Shown here in pieces: positions 1 through 10,772 of a stretch of 64,000 nucleotides of DNA; position 1 is the first letter of the stretch; each line of letters starts with the position of its first letter. Made by a program: the position numbers and the translations under genes. The DNA is taken from the NCBI RefSeq assembly GCF_014117215.1, contig NZ_JACGXS010000011.1, positions 53,227 to 117,226 of the forward strand. Direction: 5' to 3'. This stretch comes from Stenotrophomonas tumulicola (lineage in GTDB: Bacteria > Pseudomonadota > Gammaproteobacteria > Xanthomonadales > Xanthomonadaceae). The notes under the pieces are model-generated. The model saw only the letters and a list, made by a program, of their open reading frames with translations, was not told where the DNA came from and did no database searches.

Positions 1-450
1 GATCTTGCCCGGCTTGTGGATGTGGCCCGGCATGATGCCGATCTTGCACTCGCCCGGGGTGATCACGCCGGGGCAGTTCGGCCCGATCAGCACGGTGTCC
101 GGATGCGAACGGGTCAGCACGTTCTTCACGCGCAGCATGTCCAGCACCGGAATGCCTTCGGTGATGCACACGATGACCTGGATGCCGGCAGCAGCGGCTT
201 CCAGGATCGCGTCAGCCGCATACGGCGGCGGCACGTAGATCACCGAGGCATTGGCGCCGGTGCTCTGCACGGCGTCGGCAACGGTGTTGAACACCGGCAG
301 GTCGATATGGGTGGTGCCCCCCTTGCCCGGGGTGACGCCGCCGACGACCTTGGTGCCGTACTCGATCATCTGGGTGGCGTGGAAGGTACCCTGCTGGCCG
401 GTGAAGCCCTGCACGATCACCTTGGTGTTTTTATTAATCAGGACAGACAT
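1..450 (-). CDS. sucD: Succinyl-CoA synthetase (ADP-forming) alpha subunit, 3' part missing
   Basis: This is the N-terminal 150 residues of the alpha subunit, which carries the CoA-binding Rossmann domain and, further on, the catalytic phosphohistidine. With the beta subunit it interconverts succinyl-CoA and succinate with ATP formation in the TCA cycle. Visible family signatures are the start [20 protein letters not shown], the GGVTPGKGG loop and the [10 protein letters not shown] motif. The gene runs off the left edge, so the active-site histidine is not in view. It starts 22 bp after sucC stops and is surely co-transcribed with it. The ATG at 450 matches the usual family start. Confidence 0.96.
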   Translation of the reverse strand, partial: MSVLINKNTKVIVQGFTGQQGTFHATQMIEYGTKVVGGVTPGKGGTTHIDLPVFNTVADAVQSTGANASVIYVPPPYAADAILEAAAAGIQVIVCITEGIPVLDMLRVKNVLTRSHPDTVLIGPNCPGVITPGECKIGIMPGHIHKPGKI

Positions 451-472
451 TGGATTTCCTTGGTGTCGTGGT

Positions 473-1642
473 TCAGGCAGCGGCTTTTACAGCTTCAACG
501 ACCTTCTTGGCGCCGTCGTTGATGTTGTCAGCCGGGATGATGGCCATGCCGCTGTCACGCAGCAGCTGCTTGCCTTCTTCCACGTTGGTGCCTTCCAGGC
601 GCACAACGACCGGAACCTTGACACCCACTTCCTTGACCGCTGCGATGATGCCTTCGGCAATCATGTCGCAGCGGACGATGCCGCCGAAGATGTTGACGAA
701 GATGCCTTCGACCTTGTCCGAGGACAGGATCAGCTTGAACGCTTCGATGACGCGCTGCTTGTTGGCACCGCCGCCCACGTCCAGGAAGTTCGCCGGCTCG
801 CCGCCGTTGAGCTTGATGACGTCCATGGTGGCCATGGCCAGGCCTGCGCCGTTGACCATGCAGCCGATGTTGCCGTCCATGGTGACGTAGTTGATGTCCA
901 GCTCCGAAGCGGTCACTTCGGTCTCGTCTTCCTGGGTCTTGTCGCGCATGGCGACCAGGGCCTTCTGGCGGAACGCGGCGTTGTCGTCGCTGTCGAACTT
1001 GCCGTCCAGCGCGTACAGGTTGCCGTCGTCCAGGATCGCCAGCGGGTTGATTTCAACCAGCGCCAGGTCCTTTTCGTTGAACAGGCGGTACAGGTTCACC
1101 ATGATGCTGGCGAACTGGCCGGCCTGCTTGGCGGTCAGGCCGAGCTTGAAGCCGAAATCACGGCCGTGGTAGCCCTGCACGCCTTCGACGAAGTCCACGT
1201 TCAGCGAGTGGATCAGCTCCGGGGTCTCCGCAGCGACCTGCTCGATCTCCACGCCGCCTTCGGACGAAGCGATGTAGGTGATGGTCTTGGTGCCACGGTC
1301 GACCAGCACCGACAGGTACAGCTCCTTGACGATCTCACCGGCGGTGGTCACCAGTACCAGGTTGACCGGCAGCTCGACGCCAGCGGTCTGGTAGGTGGCC
1401 ATCTTGGTGCCGAGCATCTTGGCCGCAGCGGCCTTCACGTCGTCGGTCGTCTTGCAGAACTTTACACCGCCAGCCTTGCCGCGGCCGCCGGCATGGATCT
1501 GCGCCTTGACCATCCAGGGGCCCTGGCCCAGCGCGTTTGCCGCTTCGACCGCTTCATCCGGGGTAGCCGCGACCTTGCCGGCCGGGACGGGGATGCCGTA
1601 CTCGGCAAGCAGCTGTTTTGACTGGTATTCGTGGAAATTCAT
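473..1642 (-). CDS. sucC: Succinyl-CoA synthetase (ADP-forming) beta subunit
   Basis: A 389-residue protein, the usual length for bacterial SucC. It has the N-terminal ATP-grasp fold (start [20 protein letters not shown], the [12 protein letters not shown] nucleotide-binding loop) and the C-terminal flavodoxin-like ligase domain ([15 protein letters not shown]). It binds the nucleotide and succinate and pairs with SucD in the cytoplasm. It is first in a sucC-sucD operon, divergent from pilS, with about 296 bp of shared upstream DNA. The predicted ribosome-binding site (a GGTGA just before the ATG) is weak. Confidence 0.97.
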   Translation of the reverse strand: MNFHEYQSKQLLAEYGIPVPAGKVAATPDEAVEAANALGQGPWMVKAQIHAGGRGKAGGVKFCKTTDDVKAAAAKMLGTKMATYQTAGVELPVNLVLVTTAGEIVKELYLSVLVDRGTKTITYIASSEGGVEIEQVAAETPELIHSLNVDFVEGVQGYHGRDFGFKLGLTAKQAGQFASIMVNLYRLFNEKDLALVEINPLAILDDGNLYALDGKFDSDDNAAFRQKALVAMRDKTQEDETEVTASELDINYVTMDGNIGCMVNGAGLAMATMDVIKLNGGEPANFLDVGGGANKQRVIEAFKLILSSDKVEGIFVNIFGGIVRCDMIAEGIIAAVKEVGVKVPVVVRLEGTNVEEGKQLLRDSGMAIIPADNINDGAKKVVEAVKAAA

Positions 1643-1938
1643 GCGTCACCGTGGGAATAGGAACGACCGCACGCATCTCCTCCAAGGCCCCCTCACGGGC
1701 ACCGGCACGGACCGCGGCGGGCCCGCTATTGTGGCCGACCCCGGCGCGTGGCGCAAAGATGCCGGCACAGGATCCTCCCAATGGCCGGGATTCTTCTGGA
1801 TTTTCAGTTATTTGTGCGCGCGGGGCCGACCATGGCGTGGCCGCGGGTGCGGCCATGCGCGCGGCACCTGCCCGATCCTGTCCCGTTCCTGCGCCCGGCG
1901 CGCCTATACTGGTCCACAGCCAGAAGGGGAGTTTTGGC
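1643..1938. other. Divergent intergenic region sucC / pilS
   Basis: A stretch of 296 bp between the divergent starts of sucC and pilS. It must hold both promoters. No convincing small gene, palindromic repeat or named operator was recognised. The only clear element is the purine-rich AGAAGGGGAG at 1922-1931, which serves as the ribosome-binding site of pilS. Confidence 0.5.
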
Positions 1939-3543
1939 GTGTCACCGACCGCTTCACTGATCGACCGCATCGAGTCCATCCCTCGGCGCGAACTGTACTT
2001 CTTCGCCTTGTACCGGCTGCTGATCGCCACGGTGATCGCCGGACTGCTGTTCAGCCCCCTGGCCGACCTGATGGGGCAGGCAAGCCATCCCGCACTGGCC
2101 GCCTACGTGTCCGGTGCCTACCTGCTGCTGTCGCTGCTGTTGTTGCTGGTGGGCCGCAGCGAACATCGGTTGCGGCCGATCGTGCTGGTCGGCGTCGGCC
2201 TGGATATCGTCGCCGCCTCGCTGCTGTCGCATGCCCTGCCTGGCGCAAGCGCCGGCATCTCGATGTCGCTGCTGTTCAACATCGCCGCTGCGGCCACCCT
2301 GCTGCCATTGTCGCTGGGCGTGTCCCTCGCACTCGGCGCCAGCGTGGCCACCGTGGCCGAGTACCTGTGGAAACTGCTGGAAGGCGGTGATCCCACCCGT
2401 ACGCTGGCCGAGCTGGCGATGTTCACCACCAGCTACCTGGCGTTGGCCTTCATCAGCTTCCAGGTCGCCAACCGCGCACGGCGCAACCAGCAACTGGCCA
2501 ACCAGCGCGGCGACGAGGTCGCCAACCTGTTCCAGATCAATGAACTGATCATCCGTCGCATGCGTACCGGCGTACTGGTGGTCGATGGCGAAGGCCGCAT
2601 CACGCTGGCCAATGAAGCGGCCTCCACGCTGCTCGGCGACAACGATGGCAACAGCGGCAGCCCGACACTTGCCAGCGCCGCGCCCGGCCTGGCACGGCGA
2701 CTGCAACGCTGGCGCAGCGGATGGAACCAGGAAGAGACGCCGCTGCAGTTGTCGGCCGACCATCCCGAGGTGCAGCCACGCTTCGCAAGGCTGTTGGCCG
2801 GCAGCGACCTTACCTTGGTGTTCCTGGACGACTCCAGCGTGGTTTCGCGACGCGCCGAGTCGCTCACGCTGTCGGCCATGGGACGTTTCTCGGCCAGCCT
2901 CGCCCATGAGATCCGCAATCCGCTCGCGGCGATCAATTATGCCGTGCAACTGCTCGAGGAAGGGGCCGGCGGCTTCAGCGAAGGCGACCGCCGCCTGCTG
3001 CAGATCATCCACCAGCAATGCCAACGCACCAACGGCATCGTCGAAAGCGTGCTGGCACTCGCCCGCCGCGAGCGCTCCCATCCGGAAAATGTCGATCTGG
3101 CGGCATTCGTGCGCCGCTTCGTACTGGAGTACAAGCAGGTCCTGTCACTGGAAACGGACAGCGTGGAAGCGATCGTGTCCGAAACCTCGGTGGCCGCGCA
3201 GGTGGATCCGCGCCACCTGCACCAGGTCCTCACCGCACTGGTGCACAACGCACTCAAGTACGGGCGCATCGGTGAACAACCGGCACATATCCGGCTGCGC
3301 GTGGCGCGCCAGGAACGCACTCCGGTGATCGACGTGATGGACCGCGGCCCGGGCATCCCCGATGCCGTGGCGGCACAACTCTTCAAGCCCTTCTTCACTA
3401 CCTCCGAGCATGGCACCGGCCTGGGCCTGTACATCGCAGGGGAACTCTGCCGCGCCAACCAGGCGCGCCTGGAGTATGTGCCGGTGGCTGCCGGAGGTGC
3501 CTGTTTCAGGGTGATCCTGCCTGCCCCGCATACCTTGTCGTGA
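1939..3543 (+). CDS. pilS: PilS sensor histidine kinase
   Basis: Membrane histidine kinase that, with PilR, controls sigma-54-dependent transcription of the major pilin. Residues 1 to about 190 hold several hydrophobic segments (about six), followed by a PAS-like linker (IRRMRTGVLVVDGEG), a HisKA domain with the phospho-acceptor His323 in SLAHEIRNPLAA, and an HATPase domain (LVHNALKYG, DRGPGIP, GTGLGLYIAG). The open frame extends upstream to 1618, but the GTG at 1939 sits 7 bp after a good GGGGAG and gives 534 residues, normal for Xanthomonadaceae PilS. pilR follows 66 bp downstream. Confidence 0.93.
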   Translation: MSPTASLIDRIESIPRRELYFFALYRLLIATVIAGLLFSPLADLMGQASHPALAAYVSGAYLLLSLLLLLVGRSEHRLRPIVLVGVGLDIVAASLLSHALPGASAGISMSLLFNIAAAATLLPLSLGVSLALGASVATVAEYLWKLLEGGDPTRTLAELAMFTTSYLALAFISFQVANRARRNQQLANQRGDEVANLFQINELIIRRMRTGVLVVDGEGRITLANEAASTLLGDNDGNSGSPTLASAAPGLARRLQRWRSGWNQEETPLQLSADHPEVQPRFARLLAGSDLTLVFLDDSSVVSRRAESLTLSAMGRFSASLAHEIRNPLAAINYAVQLLEEGAGGFSEGDRRLLQIIHQQCQRTNGIVESVLALARRERSHPENVDLAAFVRRFVLEYKQVLSLETDSVEAIVSETSVAAQVDPRHLHQVLTALVHNALKYGRIGEQPAHIRLRVARQERTPVIDVMDRGPGIPDAVAAQLFKPFFTTSEHGTGLGLYIAGELCRANQARLEYVPVAAGGACFRVILPAPHTLS

Positions 3544-3609
3544 CGTCGCGGGTTTTCCCTGCGCACTGATGATTTGTCGCCACCTACCCGCTCCGCTATC
3601 TTGCATCCC

Positions 3610-4998
<1,389 letters not shown>

Positions 4999-5022
4999 CC
5001 CATGCCGGCCGGGGATGGCCGG

Positions 5023-5487
5023 TCATGGCCCCGCGTACTGCGCATCGCTGACCTGCTCCAGCCAGGTCACCGGGCTGCCGTCGACCGCCTCGGCGATGGC
5101 GATGTGGCTCATCGCCACCTCGGCGCTCGCACCGTGCCAATGCTTCACGCCCGGCGGGATCCACACCACGTCGCCCGGACGCAGTGCCTGGCGCGGCTTG
5201 TCCCATTCCTGCACCCAGCCGATGCCGCTGGTCACGATCAGCGTCTGGCCCAGCGGATGGGTATGCCAGGCGGTGCGCGCGCCGGGCTCGAAACTGACGG
5301 TGGCGCCGCCGACCCGTGCCGGAGCAGTGCCCTGGAACGGTGCATCAACGCGGACCTTGCCGGTGAAGTAGCTGTCCGGGCCCGCTACTGAAGGCGCGCT
5401 GCCGGCGCCGGTCACCGTGATGGAGGAAGCTTCGCCGGTACTGGCCGGGGCGGCCATGGCCATGATGGCCGACAGAAAAAAGGACAT
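5023..5487 (-). CDS. Exported cupin-domain protein
   Basis: A 154-residue single-domain cupin. The N-terminus (MSFFLSAIMAMAAPAS) resembles a short signal peptide, so the mature protein may be periplasmic. Cupin motif 1 is visible as AWHTHPLGQTLIVTSG with a later Glu, and motif 2 as PGDVVWIPPGVKHWHG, so the metal-binding His/Glu set is present. It resembles the manganese cupins of the hydroxynitrile-lyase-like group, but the substrate cannot be read from sequence. The open frame continues upstream to 5910; the ATG at 5487 has AAGGAG eight bases before it. It is divergent from the LysR gene, its probable regulator. Confidence 0.8.
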   Translation of the reverse strand: MSFFLSAIMAMAAPASTGEASSITVTGAGSAPSVAGPDSYFTGKVRVDAPFQGTAPARVGGATVSFEPGARTAWHTHPLGQTLIVTSGIGWVQEWDKPRQALRPGDVVWIPPGVKHWHGASAEVAMSHIAIAEAVDGSPVTWLEQVSDAQYAGP

Positions 5488-5534
5488 GCGGATCTCCTTG
5501 GTGTTGGACAACCAGCCTATCCTGCTCCCGACGA

Positions 5535-5545
5535 TGCATTGCATG
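5535..5545. promoter_or_regulatory. Candidate LysR operator, 11-bp palindrome
   Basis: ATGCATTGCAT is a perfect interrupted palindrome in the 130-bp space between the divergent cupin and LysR genes. LysR-type proteins usually bind such dyads between themselves and their divergent target. Assignment rests on position and symmetry only. Confidence 0.3.
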
Positions 5546-5617
5546 GGGGACGGCGCATGCATCCAGAAGCACGACTCATCAATTGCCGGGCATGCCACGT
5601 CGGGCCATGATGGGAGC

Positions 5618-6523
5618 ATGCCGCGAGAAAACCTCAATGACCTGCAAGCATTCGTCCATGTCGCACGCGAAGGCAGCTTCACCCGCGCCGCCGCCCAGCT
5701 GGGGGTCTCGCAATCCGCACTGAGCCACACCCTGCGCGCGCTGGAGCAGCGGCTGGGCGTGCGGCTGCTGACGCGGACTACACGCAGCGTCTCCACTACC
5801 GAGGCCGGCCAGCGCCTGCTGGATACGTTGTCGCCACGGCTGGCTGAAATAGAAGAGGAACTGCTGGCACTGGCCGAGTACCGCGACCGCCCGGCCGGCA
5901 CCATCCGCATCAGCGCCGCCGGCCACGCCGCCGAACATATCGTGTGGCCGCGCCTGGAGCGCGTACTGCAGGAATACCCGGACCTGAAGGTGGAACTTAC
6001 CGTCGATTACGGACTGTCCGACATCGTGGCCCAGCGCCATGACATCGGCATCCGCCTCGGCGACCAGGTCGCCAGGGACATGATCGCCGTGCCGATAAGC
6101 GCGCCGCTGCAGATGTGCGTGGTGGCCTCGCCTGCCTATTTCCGCCACCACGTCATCCCCATGCATCCGCACGAGCTGGCTACCCACAACTGCATCAACC
6201 TGCGCCTGCCGACCCATGGCGGACTCATGCCCTGGGAGTTCGCCCGCGATGGCGAGGAGATCAACGTGCGGGTCACCGGACAGTGGACCTTCAACAACAG
6301 CGCGCTGATGCTGCGCGCAGCGCTGGCCGATGGCGGGCTGGCCTGGCTGCCTTCCGACCTGGCCGGGCCAGCGATCACGCAGGGTCGCCTGCAGACGGTG
6401 CTGGAACACTGGTGCCCGTTGTTCGATGGCTACCACGCCTACTATCCGTCGCGGCGCCAGTCTTCGGTCGCCCTGCGCATCGTCATCCAGGCACTGCGCG
6501 GCGACACCGCTCCGGCAACCTGA
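5618..6523 (+). CDS. LysR-family transcriptional regulator
   Basis: A 301-residue LysR-type regulator. The winged helix-turn-helix lies in the first 60 residues (FTRAAAQLGVSQSALSHTLRALEQRLGVRLL), followed by the linker helix and the periplasmic-binding-protein-like effector domain. It resembles the large subgroup that controls adjacent oxidoreductase genes. It is divergent from the cupin gene and convergent with the aldo/keto reductase, which suggests these are its targets. The frame opens upstream at 5417, inside the cupin, but the helix-turn-helix begins just after the ATG at 5618, preceded by GGGAG. Confidence 0.9.
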   Translation: MPRENLNDLQAFVHVAREGSFTRAAAQLGVSQSALSHTLRALEQRLGVRLLTRTTRSVSTTEAGQRLLDTLSPRLAEIEEELLALAEYRDRPAGTIRISAAGHAAEHIVWPRLERVLQEYPDLKVELTVDYGLSDIVAQRHDIGIRLGDQVARDMIAVPISAPLQMCVVASPAYFRHHVIPMHPHELATHNCINLRLPTHGGLMPWEFARDGEEINVRVTGQWTFNNSALMLRAALADGGLAWLPSDLAGPAITQGRLQTVLEHWCPLFDGYHAYYPSRRQSSVALRIVIQALRGDTAPAT

Positions 6524-6546
6524 CGACCACCGGCGCAAGGGGCGCC

Positions 6547-6565
6547 CGCCGGGCATCGCCCGGCG
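6547..6565. repeat. REP-like palindrome between LysR and aldo/keto reductase
   Basis: CGCCGGGC-ATC-GCCCGGCG forms a perfect 8-bp stem between two convergent genes. It is related to the GTAGCGCCGGGCCATGCCCGGCG elements elsewhere in the window but lacks the GTAG end. It may act as a transcription end point or mRNA stabiliser. Confidence 0.65.
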
Positions 6566-6580
6566 CCAGCGTGCCGTCGG

Positions 6581-7657
<1,077 letters not shown>

Positions 7658-7744
7658 TCATGAGCATCGTTCATGACTGCCTGCCATGCCCCTGCGGCGC
7701 ACGGCAGCATGGCAGGTCCATCGCGATGCCGTTCAGCAACACAT

Positions 7745-7770
7745 GGTTGCCGGCCAGCAGCCGGCACTAC
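7745..7770. repeat. REP-like palindrome, TGCCGGC type
   Basis: TGCCGGC-CAGCA-GCCGGCA forms a 7-bp stem with a GTAG end on the minus strand (CACTAC on plus). It is a second sequence class of GTAG palindrome and lies just before the WGR-like gene. Confidence 0.65.
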
Positions 7771-7779
7771 AATCACCGG

Positions 7780-8019
7780 ATGCACGTACACCTGCAACAA
7801 CCCGCCATCGGCAATGAAGCGCCCCGCTTCCTGCGCCTCAGCCTGCAACCGGACCTGCTCGGCAGTTGGGAACTGCTGCGCGAGTCCGGCCGCGCCGGTG
7901 CACGTTCGCAGCTTCGCCGCGAGCTGTACCTGCAGGAGCAGGAAGCGCGCCAGGCGTTCGAAAAAGCACGCGATGCCGAACTGCACCGTGGCTTCAGCAT
8001 CATTTCCAGCAGCGCATGA
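7780..8019 (+). CDS. Small WGR-domain-like protein
   Basis: A 79-residue protein. Its pattern ([20 protein letters not shown], then [10 protein letters not shown], then a helical tail rich in Glu, Gln and Arg) matches the WGR domain, a small beta-rich module found in PARPs and in stand-alone bacterial proteins; the name-giving W-G-R is degenerate here (SGR). The bacterial stand-alone forms have no established function; nucleic-acid binding is a guess. It lies 55 bp upstream of hemE on the same strand and may be co-transcribed. The ATG at 7780 is the last start before the domain. Confidence 0.72.
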   Translation: MHVHLQQPAIGNEAPRFLRLSLQPDLLGSWELLRESGRAGARSQLRRELYLQEQEARQAFEKARDAELHRGFSIISSSA

Positions 8020-8074
8020 GCGCACTGTCCCCCCTGCCGGCACCCCTCGCCGCCCCCGCACAAGGAATGCCCCC

Positions 8075-9148
8075 GTGACCAGCCCCCTCCGCAACGATCG
8101 CCTGCTGCGCGCCCTGCGCCGTGAACCGGTGGACCACACGCCGGTCTGGCTGATGCGCCAGGCCGGTCGCTACCTGCCGGAGTATCGCGCCACGCGCGCC
8201 AAGGCCGGCAGCTTCCTGGCCATGGCCAAGAACCCGGAGATCGCCTGCGAGGTCACCCTGCAGCCATTGCGCCGGTTTCCACTGGACGCGGCTATCCTGT
8301 TCTCGGACATCCTGACCATCCCCGATGCGATGGGGCTGGAGTTGTACTTCGTCGAAGGCGAAGGCCCGAAGTTCCGCCACCCGGTGCGGGATGAAGCCGC
8401 CATCGCCCGGCTTGCCGTACCGGACATGGAACAGGAACTCGGTTATGTGATGGATGCGATCCGGGTAATCCGCCGCGAACTGGATGGCCAGGTGCCGCTG
8501 ATCGGTTTTTCCGGCAGTCCATGGACGCTGGCGTGCTACATGGTCGAGGGTGGCGGCAGCAAGGACTTCGCGCGCATCAAGGCGATGGCGCTGAACCATC
8601 CGCAGCAGCTGCACCGGCTGCTGGAGGTGGTGACCGACGCCGTCATCGCGTACCTGGGGGCACAGCGTGCTGCCGGTGCGCAGGCCCTGCAGGTGTTCGA
8701 CACATGGGGCGGCGTACTGTCTCCAGCCATGTACCGCGAATTCTCGCTGCGCTACCTGCAACGCATCGCCGCCGAACTGGAACGCGGACAAGGCAGTGAG
8801 CGGACACCGCTGATCCTGTTCGGCAAGGGTACCGGCCTGCATCTGGAATCCCTCTCGCACACCGGTGCCGATGCGCTGGGGCTGGACTGGACGCTGGACC
8901 TGGACGAAGCCGTGCGCCGCACCGGTGGGCGCGTCGCGCTGCAGGGCAACCTCGATCCCACCACCCTGTATGCCAGCCCGGAGGCGATCACCGCCGCCGC
9001 CGGTCGTGTGCTGGATACCTACGCCGCCGGCAACGGCGGTTCGCGCGAAGGCCACGTGTTCAACCTGGGCCATGGCATGTCACCTGACATGGACCCGGCC
9101 AACGTGCAGGTATTGGTGGATGCGGTGCATCGCCTCAGCGCGCGTTGA
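8075..9148 (+). CDS. hemE: Uroporphyrinogen decarboxylase
   Basis: A 357-residue enzyme that converts uroporphyrinogen III to coproporphyrinogen III in haem synthesis. The two family signatures are present: [16 protein letters not shown] near the N-terminus, with the substrate-binding Arg, and [16 protein letters not shown] in the middle, as well as the catalytic Asp in [14 protein letters not shown]. The start is a GTG at 8075, spaced about 5 bp from AAGGAA; the frame upstream overlaps the WGR-like gene and has no family similarity. Length is typical. Confidence 0.97.
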   Translation: MTSPLRNDRLLRALRREPVDHTPVWLMRQAGRYLPEYRATRAKAGSFLAMAKNPEIACEVTLQPLRRFPLDAAILFSDILTIPDAMGLELYFVEGEGPKFRHPVRDEAAIARLAVPDMEQELGYVMDAIRVIRRELDGQVPLIGFSGSPWTLACYMVEGGGSKDFARIKAMALNHPQQLHRLLEVVTDAVIAYLGAQRAAGAQALQVFDTWGGVLSPAMYREFSLRYLQRIAAELERGQGSERTPLILFGKGTGLHLESLSHTGADALGLDWTLDLDEAVRRTGGRVALQGNLDPTTLYASPEAITAAAGRVLDTYAAGNGGSREGHVFNLGHGMSPDMDPANVQVLVDAVHRLSAR

Positions 9149-9242
9149 GGCGTTTCCCGACAGGGTGGTCCGACCCACGTTGATCGCGTCGTGACCACTG
9201 CTGGGCGATGATAGGCACCCCGTCCGCATCGATTCGCCCACG

Positions 9243-10640
9243 ATGACATCACGCTATGCCTCCATCCGCCCGCTGCTGTGGCTGGTGTCGTTGGCGATCT
9301 TCATGCAGATGCTGGATTCCACCATCGTCAATACCGCGTTGCCGGCGATGGCCCGCAGCCTGGGCGAAAGCCCCCTGCAGATGCAGTCGGTGGTGTTCAG
9401 TTACGCGCTGGCGGTCGCGACATTCATCCCGGCCTCGGGCTGGATCGCCGACCGCTTCGGCACGCGCCGGGTCTTCCTGCTCGCCATCATCCTGTTCACC
9501 CTGGGGTCGCTGGCCTGCGCACTGGCACAGACCCTGCACCAGCTGGTTGCCGCACGCGTGCTGCAGGGGATCGGCGGGGCCATGTTGCTGCCGGTGGGGC
9601 GGCTGGCGGTGATGCGTTCCGTGCCGCGCGACGACTTCCTGCGTGCCATGAGCTTCATCGCCATTCCCGCGCTGATCGGCCCACTGGTCGGCCCCACGCT
9701 GGGTGGCTGGCTGGTGGAAGTCGCATCCTGGCATTGGGTCTTCCTGATCAACCTGCCGATCGGCGTGATCGGCTACGTGGTCGCGCTGAAGATCATGCCT
9801 GACCACTACGCGGCCCATCGCAGCCGGTTCGACCTGCGTGGCTATGCGATGCTGGCGTTCGGCATGGTGGTGCTGTCGCTTGCGCTGGACGGCATTTCCG
9901 GCATGGGCACGCCGCACGCGCTGGTGATGCTGATGACCGTGGCCGGGCTCGCCGCGCTGGTCGGCTACTGGCTGCATGCGGCCAACTCCACCGCGCCGCT
10001 GTTCTCGCTCGCGCTGTTCCGCGTGCCGAGCTACCGCATCGGCATCCTCGGCAACCTGTTCTCGCGCATCGGCAGCAGTGCCATGCCGCTGCTGATCCCG
10101 CTGCTGTTGCAGGTGGGCATGGGCATGAGCCCGATGAATGCCGGCCTGATGATGATTCCCGTGGCCGCCGCCGGCATGGTTTCCAAGAAAATGTCGGTAA
10201 AGCTGGTGGAGCGCTTCGGCTACCGCCGCGTGCTGATGACCAACACCGTGCTGGTCGGCCTCACCATGGCCAGCTTCGCGTTGATGACCCCGGGCCAGCA
10301 CATGGGCTGGCGGCTGTTGCAGCTTGCCCTGTTCGGCGCGGTGAATTCCCTGCAGTTCACCGTCATGAACACAGTGACCCTGCGCGACCTGGACCGCGAG
10401 TTCGCCAGCCCCGGCAACAGCCTGCTGTCGATGGTGATGATGCTGGCCGCCGGTTTCGGCGCCGCTGCCGCCGGCAGCCTGCTGGCGGCATTTGCACCAC
10501 TGGAATCACATGGCGCCACCGCCGCGCTGCACGCCACGTTCGTCTGCGTCGGCGCGATCACCCTGACCTCCACGCTGATCTTCCTGCAGTTGCCCGATAC
10601 CCGCCCGGAACCGAAACAGGTCGAAGAAGTCGCCGAGTAG
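9243..10640 (+). CDS. MFS drug/solute exporter, DHA2 type
   Basis: A 465-residue integral membrane protein with the repeated hydrophobic pattern of the 14-helix DHA2 branch of the major facilitator superfamily. Diagnostic motifs are MLDSTIVNTALPAMARSLG in helix 1, the loop motif GWIADRFGTRRVF between helices 2 and 3, and the antiporter motif PALIGPLVGPTLGGWLVE. It is closest in feel to MdtD/EmrB proton antiporters, but the substrate is not predictable and there is no adjacent membrane-fusion protein or regulator. Its stop codon TAG lies inside a REP palindrome (10637-10660). Confidence 0.88.
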   Translation: MTSRYASIRPLLWLVSLAIFMQMLDSTIVNTALPAMARSLGESPLQMQSVVFSYALAVATFIPASGWIADRFGTRRVFLLAIILFTLGSLACALAQTLHQLVAARVLQGIGGAMLLPVGRLAVMRSVPRDDFLRAMSFIAIPALIGPLVGPTLGGWLVEVASWHWVFLINLPIGVIGYVVALKIMPDHYAAHRSRFDLRGYAMLAFGMVVLSLALDGISGMGTPHALVMLMTVAGLAALVGYWLHAANSTAPLFSLALFRVPSYRIGILGNLFSRIGSSAMPLLIPLLLQVGMGMSPMNAGLMMIPVAAAGMVSKKMSVKLVERFGYRRVLMTNTVLVGLTMASFALMTPGQHMGWRLLQLALFGAVNSLQFTVMNTVTLRDLDREFASPGNSLLSMVMMLAAGFGAAAAGSLLAAFAPLESHGATAALHATFVCVGAITLTSTLIFLQLPDTRPEPKQVEEVAE

Positions 10641-10762
10641 CGCCGGGCCATGCCCGGCGGGCGCAACGTCAACATCAAAGGCCGCAGCGCCGTGTGCATG
10701 CGTCGAGGCAGCGTCGGGCCATTCGAAGAAGTCGCCGAGTAGCGCCGGGCCATGCCCGGCGG
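10621..10762. repeat. REP palindromes in a 40-bp direct repeat
   Basis: The last 17 coding bases of the exporter gene, its stop codon and the adjoining REP palindrome (10621-10660) recur exactly at 10723-10762, offset by 102 bp. The palindrome is GTAGCGCCGGGC-CAT-GCCCGGCGG. The second copy therefore carries a non-functional scrap of coding sequence, showing that a gene end and its REP were duplicated together. Confidence 0.9.
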
Positions 10763-10772
10763 AATATGGCTT

